From contig NZ_JAQGJV010000038.1 of NCBI RefSeq assembly GCF_028290435.1, positions 1 through 56,988 on the forward strand: a stretch of DNA of 56,988 nucleotides, given 5' to 3'. Under the pieces are notes generated by a model. The model did not search any database and was not told the DNA's origin. It saw only the letters and a list, made by a program, of their open reading frames with translations. Of the stretch, positions 52,028 through 56,988 are shown one piece after another (within the stretch, counting starts at the first letter, position 1; every line of letters starts with the position of its first letter). Origin of the DNA: Devosia sp. GTDB taxonomy: Bacteria; Pseudomonadota; Alphaproteobacteria; Rhizobiales; Devosiaceae. A program made the translations under genes and the position numbers.

Positions 52028-52645
52028 CTAACTACTCAACTCCCGCAACCCGAGCCGGATGAGCTTCTCTGTCGGCGTATCATCCCCCTCCCGCGCCACG
52101 ATCCGCGCCAGTGCTGCCGAGGCCTGGGCGCTGGAATAGCCGAGATTGGTGAGGGCGGAGACGGCGTCGGTGATGTTGCTGGAGGCGAGCCCCTCGCCCA
52201 GCGCCGATTGCAGGCCGAGTACGCCGGCGTCGATGGCGCCGGTTGCAGGCACCTTACCCTTGAGCTCGGTGACCAGCCTTATGGCCAGTTTCGGCCCGAC
52301 GCCCGAAGCGCGGCCCATCATCGCCTTGTCCTGCAGGGCGATGGCACTGGAAATTTCCGAGGGCGACAATGCCGACAGAATCGCCAGCGCCACGCGCGCG
52401 CCGACCCCCTGCACGGTCATCAGCAGGTTGAACCAGGCCTTTTCCGCCTCGCTGGAAAACCCGTAAAGCCGGATCATGTCCTCGCGCACGATGGTTTCGA
52501 TGAAGACCACCGCGGCCTCGCCGACGCGCGGGAGAGCCTGCAGCGTGCGCGACGAGCAGAAGGTTTCGTAGCAGACGCCGCCGCAATCGATCAGCACGCT
52601 GTCATCGGCGAAACTGTCGACCATGCCCTTGAGCTTGCCGATCAT
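52028..52645 (-). CDS. ruvA: Holliday junction-binding protein RuvA
   Basis: A 205-residue protein. An N-terminal OB fold (MIGKLKGMVDS) is followed by tandem helix-hairpin-helix motifs (TVQGVGARVALAIL near 77 and ASGVGPKLAIRLVTELKGK near 112) and a C-terminal domain III (VSALTNLGYSSAQASAALARIV) that contacts RuvB. The ATG overlaps the ruvC stop (ATGA). Confidence 0.97.
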   Translation of the reverse strand: MIGKLKGMVDSFADDSVLIDCGGVCYETFCSSRTLQALPRVGEAAVVFIETIVREDMIRLYGFSSEAEKAWFNLLMTVQGVGARVALAILSALSPSEISSAIALQDKAMMGRASGVGPKLAIRLVTELKGKVPATGAIDAGVLGLQSALGEGLASSNITDAVSALTNLGYSSAQASAALARIVAREGDDTPTEKLIRLGLRELSS

Positions 52646-53148
52646 GCGATGGCCCTCAAGCGTTGCGCCGCGACCCGGTGATGGGCATGGCAAATGGCGA
52701 TCGCCAGCGCATCCGCCGCGTCCTCGCCCTTGAAATCGGCCGCCGGCATCAAGGTCTTGACCATCAGCCCGACCTGCCCCTTTTGCGCATGGCCGGTGCC
52801 GACCACGGATTTTTTCACCAGGTTGGCCGCATATTCGGCCACCGGCACGCCGCGCGCCGCCGGCGTCATCAACACCACGCCGCGCGCCTGCCCCAGGATC
52901 AGTGCCGAACGCGGCCCTGCATTGACGAAGGTTTCCTCGACCGCCGCCTCGTCGGGGGCGAACCGGTCGAGCAGCTCGTTAACGCCCGCGAACAGAACTG
53001 CCAGCCGGTCGGCCAAGGCGCCATCGGTCGGCGGCGTCAGCGTCCCACAGGCCACGAACACAAGCCTGTTACCCTCCGATTCGATAATCCCCCAGCCGCA
53101 TCGGCGCAGGCCGGGATCGATACCGATGATTCGCACAGCTTTGCTCAT
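52642..53148 (-). CDS. ruvC: Holliday junction resolvase RuvC
   Basis: A 168-residue endonuclease. The RNase H-fold acidic residues are Asp11 in GIDPGLRRCG, Glu in AVEETFVN near 70, and the two Asp in GEDAADALAIAICHAH near 141-144. It nicks Holliday junctions delivered by RuvAB. It is the first gene of the operon that continues through ruvA, the toxin-antitoxin pair, ruvB, two Nudix genes, ybgC and the nucleosidase. Confidence 0.97.
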   Translation of the reverse strand: MSKAVRIIGIDPGLRRCGWGIIESEGNRLVFVACGTLTPPTDGALADRLAVLFAGVNELLDRFAPDEAAVEETFVNAGPRSALILGQARGVVLMTPAARGVPVAEYAANLVKKSVVGTGHAQKGQVGLMVKTLMPAADFKGEDAADALAIAICHAHHRVAAQRLRAIA

Positions 53149-53313
53149 GACCCACCTTTAAAGACGCGAGAACACTCTACCAAGCCCAAAGTGAACAAAG
53201 CAGAAACAGGCGCGGTGGAAAACCGGTGATCGATAAAATTGCAACCGTCTTGCCAATACCTTCTTCAAGACCCGCCCATAGTGTTCGGCACGGGAATGCA
53301 TGAAAGTAAGCCG

Positions 53314-54069
53314 ATGAGCGCAAGCGCCAGACTGCCGCCGCGGGCCTGGAACCGCATCTGGCGGAACGCCGGATTAACCCTGGCCGCCTCCATCGCGGTT
53401 TCGATCATACTGACCAATATTTTCATGGAAGTGTTTTCCGCCGGCCTCAATGTGCCGGGCCTGATGGTCGCCGTGCTCATGCCATTGGTTCTGGGCGGGC
53501 CGATGCTGTTCTACCTGACGCTGCGGCACGAACAATTGCGCCACGCCAACCGGCAGCTCGAACTGCTCGCGAGCACCGACTGGCTGACCGCCTGCCTCAA
53601 CCGCGGCGCCTTCACCACGCGGGTGCTGGCCGATCTGACACGGCGCACGCTCGCCTCCACCGGCGATGGCGGGGCCTTGCTGATCATCGATGCCGACGCT
53701 TTCAAGCAGGTCAATGACCGGTTCGGCCATCAACAGGGCGATATTGCGCTCAAGGTGATGGCCAACGCGATCCGCGACAGCGTGGGCGTCTCCGGCCTGG
53801 TGGGGCGCATGGGTGGCGAAGAGTTCGGCGTCTACCTGACGGGCGCCGATCCGGAAACCGCCGACCAGGTGGCCGAACGCATTCGCCATGCGGTCGCCAC
53901 CGCGCAGTTTTCGCCGCATGGCACGCCTTGGCCTCTGTCGGTCAGCATCGGCGGCGCCACTTTTGCCCAATGTGCCGATTTCAATGATCTCTATCGCCTT
54001 GCCGATCAGCGCCTCTACCAAGCCAAGAGCCACGGCCGCGATCGCGTCGACATGATGCAGGCCGCCTGA
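53314..54069 (+). CDS. Diguanylate cyclase 1
   Basis: A 251-residue membrane GGDEF protein. Two helices (about residues 20-40 and 48-66) precede a GGDEF domain with DADAFKQVNDRFGHQQGD near 125 and the active-site MGGEEFGVYL near 167. No obvious inhibitory RxxD site is seen. The start is uncertain: 53314 and 53296 are both possible and neither has a strong ribosome site. It is a tandem paralogue of diguanylate cyclase 2, 120 bases downstream. Confidence 0.88.
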   Translation: MSASARLPPRAWNRIWRNAGLTLAASIAVSIILTNIFMEVFSAGLNVPGLMVAVLMPLVLGGPMLFYLTLRHEQLRHANRQLELLASTDWLTACLNRGAFTTRVLADLTRRTLASTGDGGALLIIDADAFKQVNDRFGHQQGDIALKVMANAIRDSVGVSGLVGRMGGEEFGVYLTGADPETADQVAERIRHAVATAQFSPHGTPWPLSVSIGGATFAQCADFNDLYRLADQRLYQAKSHGRDRVDMMQAA

Positions 54070-54189
54070 TTGCCGCGCCCGTTTGGGAACGGCAAGCGAC
54101 CTGAACCGACGAACACCATAGTATTTTTGATCCGGGCGCTCTCCTCAGCGTCCGGACATTGGATCATTGCTTATGCAGAGAGATTTTCC

Positions 54190-54972
54190 ATGGCCCCTTC
54201 CAGATCCCGCAAAGGCTTGCATGGCTGGTCGAGCGTCGCCCGGTGGACCCTGTTCGGAACCCTGGGCTGCGTACTGGTCTCGGTCGCCTTCAACACTGTG
54301 ATGTTCGACGACCTCGGCGCGCGGGCCCAGTGGCGCTCGATCCTGAGCGCGACGGTCCTGCCGGTGCTGCTGGGCGTGCCATTGTTCTTCTATATGAGCA
54401 TGCGGCTGCGGGTCCTCGCCATGAGCAATCTGCGCCTGGGACTGGTTGCCCGCACCGATAGCCTGACGTCCTGCCTCAACCGAGGCGCCTTCACCGCCAA
54501 GGTCACGACGCTGCTCGATCGCACCGATCCGCCGCCCAGCGGCACCCTGCTGATGATCGACGCCGACAATTTCAAGGCCATCAACGACCTGTTCGGCCAC
54601 GATGCCGGCGACGAGGCCCTGACCATCATCGCCCGCGCCATCCGCTCGACCTTGCAGGCCGGCGAACTTGTGGGGCGCATGGGCGGGGAGGAATTCGGCG
54701 TCTACCTGCCTGGCGTCGACCACCATGGCGCCGAGATCAGCGCCGAACGCATAAGGCGCTCGGTCAATCTGGCGATATTTTCACCCGATGGCCGGGCGCG
54801 CCAGCTTTCGGTGAGCATTGGGGGCGCGGTCTTTGAGGGCGGCGCCAGCTTCTCGGATCTGTTCCGCATCGCCGATCAGCGCCTCTACAACGCCAAGGAA
54901 GCCGGCCGCAACCGCGTCACCATCGTGCACGCCACCGACTATCCCGATATCGCGCTCAGCAAGGCCAGTTAG
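54190..54972 (+). CDS. Diguanylate cyclase 2
   Basis: A 260-residue membrane GGDEF protein, close in layout to cyclase 1. Two helices lie at about 18-36 and 53-75, then DADNFKAINDLFGHDAGDE near 122 and MGGEEFGVYL near 163, with matching SVSIGGAVFEGGASFSDLFRIADQRLY near 205. The ATG at 54190 follows AGAGA. It ends with a stop codon shared in part with the convergent cytochrome c gene. It would make cyclic-di-GMP from GTP. Confidence 0.9.
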   Translation: MAPSRSRKGLHGWSSVARWTLFGTLGCVLVSVAFNTVMFDDLGARAQWRSILSATVLPVLLGVPLFFYMSMRLRVLAMSNLRLGLVARTDSLTSCLNRGAFTAKVTTLLDRTDPPPSGTLLMIDADNFKAINDLFGHDAGDEALTIIARAIRSTLQAGELVGRMGGEEFGVYLPGVDHHGAEISAERIRRSVNLAIFSPDGRARQLSVSIGGAVFEGGASFSDLFRIADQRLYNAKEAGRNRVTIVHATDYPDIALSKAS

Positions 54973-55379
54973 GGCGCCGGCTCGATGCGCGTCCCGTCGG
55001 CGGCGAAAGACTGTAGATAGGCCACCAAATCGCTCAACTGCACCGGATCGCGCTGGCCCCAAAAGGTCATCTTGGTGCCGGGAAACAGCTTTTTGGGCAG
55101 GAACATGTAGCGGCGCAGATCGGTCACCGTCCAAATCCTGTCGCCCGCATTGGCTTTGATCAATGCGGGCGAATAGGAATAGTCCGGCAGGCGGGCGACC
55201 GTCGCGCCGACAACGCCATTGAGCTGCGGTCCCACCTTGTTGGTCGCGCCCTCGCCAATGAGGTGACACACTTGGCAGCGCTGCCCGAAGAGGGCCTCGC
55301 CCGCCACCACATCACCTTGCGCAAAGGTCGTGCTCGTCCCAACCAGCAACAGGCCAATCGTCAGTCCAAGCTTGAGCAT
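54969..55379 (-). CDS. Class I cytochrome c
   Basis: A 136-residue periplasmic cytochrome. The signal peptide (residues 1-20) ends FAQ. Heme attachment is CQVCH (residues 35-39), and the axial Met is in PGTKMTFWG near 104; the fold resembles the c2/cytochrome c550 group. It carries electrons between membrane complexes. Its ribosome site lies inside a perfect hairpin (55386-55404), so translation may be regulated by structure. It is convergent with diguanylate cyclase 2, with overlapping stop codons. Confidence 0.93.
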   Translation of the reverse strand: MLKLGLTIGLLLVGTSTTFAQGDVVAGEALFGQRCQVCHLIGEGATNKVGPQLNGVVGATVARLPDYSYSPALIKANAGDRIWTVTDLRRYMFLPKKLFPGTKMTFWGQRDPVQLSDLVAYLQSFAADGTRIEPAP

Positions 55380-55385
55380 GTCCGC

Positions 55386-55404
55386 CCTCCTGTTTGACAG
55401 GAGG
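55386..55404 (-). promoter_or_regulatory. Hairpin that hides the cytochrome c ribosome site
   Basis: On the minus strand CCTCCTGT-CAA-ACAGGAGG is a perfect 8-bp stem with a 3-base loop. Its 3' arm holds the ribosome site AGGAGG, six bases before the ATG at 55379. Folding would mask the site, so this is a candidate translational switch such as a thermosensor or protein-binding site. Confidence 0.6.
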
Positions 55405-55452
55405 ATGATAGGGGCTTCTTGGGCTCCGGCAAAGCCGGGCCGGGAGCGGCGA

Positions 55453-56199
55453 TCAGGCGTCGAGCTTGGCCATGTCCTCGTCGCTCATCTCAAAGTTAGA
55501 ATAGACGTTCTGCACGTCGTCATCTTCCTCGAGCAGATTGATCAGCTTCATCAGGCCGGCGCCCTTTTCCGCGTCGATCGGCGTATTGGTCTGCGGCTTC
55601 CAGATCGCCTTGATCGATTCGGCCTCGCCCAGCACTTTTTCCAGCGCCGCCGACACCTCGATCATCGCCTCGAACGAGGTATAAATCCAGTGTCCGTCCT
55701 CGTCGCTCTCGACGTCATCGGCACCGGCCTCGATCGCCGCTTCCATGATCTTGTCGGCCGAGCCGGCCTTGATCGGATATTCGATCTCGCCGATCTTGTC
55801 GAACATGAAGCCGACCGAATTGGTTTCGCCCATGGCGCCACCATTTTTTGAGAAGGTCGAACGCACATTGGAGGCGGTGCGGTTGCGGTTATCGGTCAGC
55901 GTTTCGACGATAATGGCGACGCCGCCCGGGCCATAGCCCTCGTAGCGGATTTCTTCGTAGTTATCGCCGTCATTGCCGATGGCCTTCTTGATGGCCCGCT
56001 CGATATTGTCGCGAGGCATGCTTTCGGCGCGGGCGTTGGTGACGGCCAGGCGCAGGCGGGCGTTGGAGTTGATGTCCGGCACCCCGGCCTTGGCCGCCAG
56101 GGTGATGTCGCGCGACAGCTTGGAGAACAGCTTGGACCGCTCCTTGTCCTGGCGGCCCTTGCGGAACTGGATGTTCTTGAATTTCGAATGTCCGGCCAT
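55453..56199 (-). CDS. yebC: YebC/PmpR-family protein
   Basis: A 248-residue YebC-family protein with the standard start [46 protein letters not shown] near 47 and [22 protein letters not shown] near 84. It is a widespread regulator or translation factor acting at slow-translating sites or on specific promoters. It lies near ruvC, as in many bacteria, but here the diguanylate cyclases and cytochrome gene lie between. Confidence 0.96.
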   Translation of the reverse strand: MAGHSKFKNIQFRKGRQDKERSKLFSKLSRDITLAAKAGVPDINSNARLRLAVTNARAESMPRDNIERAIKKAIGNDGDNYEEIRYEGYGPGGVAIIVETLTDNRNRTASNVRSTFSKNGGAMGETNSVGFMFDKIGEIEYPIKAGSADKIMEAAIEAGADDVESDEDGHWIYTSFEAMIEVSAALEKVLGEAESIKAIWKPQTNTPIDAEKGAGLMKLINLLEEDDDVQNVYSNFEMSDEDMAKLDA

Positions 56200-56323
56200 G
56201 GGTCTTCCGCGGGTGGGGGCGCAGGCGGTTTAGCGGCGACAGGCCGATAAGGCCAGTGGGCGGCTCCAGACGGAACCTTGGCCACGGCGGACGGTTGATG
56301 ATCCGACACCTTGGAAGCCGCTC

Positions 56324-56581
56324 ATGAGCCGAACCGACCTCGACCCCGAAGACGACGGCGACCGCCCCGAGATCGTCCACTGGCAGCCGGTCCACCATCA
56401 TCCGCGGCCGCGGGTGCTCGACAGGGGCTCCCTGGCGTTCGTGGTGCTGGCGGCGACGGCGCTGGGCGCCCTGGCGATCGGGGTCCTGGCCATCGGGCGG
56501 CTGGCGGTCGGCCGCGCCCGGGTCAGGGAGATGCACATCGACCGTTTGACGGTGGGCGCGCTCAAGGTGCTGAAGCCGTGA
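56324..56581 (+). CDS. Small membrane protein, unrecognised
   Basis: An 85-residue protein. A polar, His/Pro-rich start (DGDRPEIVHWQPVHHHPRPR) is followed by a membrane segment LAFVVLAATALGALAIGVLAIG (split, about residues 38-58) and a repeated IGRLAVGRARV/IDRLTVGALKV pattern. The pattern resembles small predicted membrane proteins seen across proteobacteria, but no function is known to me. Codon use in this stretch appears GC-richer than in yebC. It is not certain that this is expressed. Confidence 0.55.
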   Translation: MSRTDLDPEDDGDRPEIVHWQPVHHHPRPRVLDRGSLAFVVLAATALGALAIGVLAIGRLAVGRARVREMHIDRLTVGALKVLKP

Positions 56582-56590
56582 GCGGATAAA

Positions 56591-56988
56591 CTATTCCGCC
56601 GCGGCGGCCTCGAGGCTCGGGACGTGGGCGGCCAGGCGACCGCCGATGCGGATCGGCTCGATCCGGCGCGCCAAGCCGGTGCGGTCGTCGGTCTCGACGA
56701 ACACGCCGCAGACCGTGGCCGGGCCGGTGGCCGGCTGGTGGCGCGCGCCGGGCAGGCGGGTAGTGAAGCGGCGTACCGCCTCCTCCTTGGCCATGCCGAT
56801 CACGCTGTCGTAGTCGCAGCAGCCGCCGGCGTCGGTCGGGCAGGCGGTTCGTCCCGGGTGGACCTGGGCGTCGGCGGTCGGCACGTGGGTATGGGTGCCG
56901 ATCACCAGGCTGGCCCGGCCGTCGCAGAAATGGCCCATGGCCATCTTCTCCGAGGTGGCCTCGCAGTGGATGTCGACGATCACCGCGT
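56591..56988 (-). CDS. YmdB-type metallophosphoesterase (partial)
   Basis: The gene runs off the right edge, so the N-terminal part is missing. It is the C-terminal half of a YmdB/TIGR00282-type phosphoesterase, shown by DIHCEATSEKMAMGHF, VIGTHTHVPTADAQV and DYDSVIGMAKEEAVRRF. Such enzymes hydrolyse 2',3'-cyclic nucleotides in characterised cases. It is placed near yebC as in several alphaproteobacteria. A GGCCDYDS segment replaces the more usual GM-GDYDS, a small divergence. Confidence 0.85.
   Translation of the reverse strand, partial: AVIVDIHCEATSEKMAMGHFCDGRASLVIGTHTHVPTADAQVHPGRTACPTDAGGCCDYDSVIGMAKEEAVRRFTTRLPGARHQPATGPATVCGVFVETDDRTGLARRIEPIRIGGRLAAHVPSLEAAAAE

Overview
The window reads as a GC-rich chromosomal segment of an alphaproteobacterium in the Hyphomicrobiales, most like Devosia and relatives. 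The evidence is the conserved block ymdB/yebC - ruvCAB - ybgC - tolQRAB - pal - cpoB - tilS - ftsH - glmM, all on the minus strand, together with CtrA-type TTAA-N7-TTAA boxes and many ABC sugar transporters. The taxon is inferred from gene order and protein style only; no search was run.

Layout. 1-8.7 kb: the left half of the block (a partial denD, an outer-membrane barrel gene, glmM, ftsH, tilS, cpoB, pal). 8.8-43.5 kb: a block of accessory metabolism and regulation between pal and tolB, genes that are neighbours in many relatives. It holds (i) a thu-like locus (binding protein, two permeases, ATPase, ThuA-domain protein, with divergent Gfo/Idh oxidoreductase and LacI regulator); (ii) three small regulator/enzyme modules (TetR with SnoaL and NmrA proteins; LysR with a metallo-beta-lactamase-fold hydrolase and a glutathione S-transferase; MarR with an FAD monooxygenase); (iii) a seven-gene Kdo-like cassette (kdsA-, kdsB- and kdsC-like genes, a CBS protein, an HpcH/HpaI aldolase and two SDRs); (iv) a periplasmic molybdopterin-domain-like protein with a GGDEF-EAL protein, preceded by a possible structured RNA; (v) a GntR-controlled sugar-acid locus with a second ABC transporter, three enolase-superfamily proteins, a NIPSNAP protein and an RraA-fold protein; (vi) a DHA2 efflux gene broken by a one-base frameshift. 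43.6-57 kb: the right half of the block (tolBARQ, a CHRD protein, a nucleosidase, ybgC, two Nudix genes, ruvB, a VapBC-type pair lying between ruvA and ruvB, ruvA, ruvC), two tandem diguanylate cyclases, a cytochrome c, yebC, a small membrane protein and a partial ymdB-type phosphoesterase.

How the parts work together. Tol-Pal, GlmM and FtsH serve the envelope. The two ABC loci look like uptake plus oxidation or dehydration of sugars or sugar acids, each with a local regulator. The Kdo-like cassette has the enzymes to make a CMP-activated ulosonic acid, but the sugar is unknown. The most interesting items are that cassette, the candidate structured leader near 28.25 kb, the toxin-antitoxin pair translationally coupled to ruvB, the split of the Tol-Pal block with a dispersed repeat at one junction, and a Shine-Dalgarno hairpin ahead of the cytochrome c gene.
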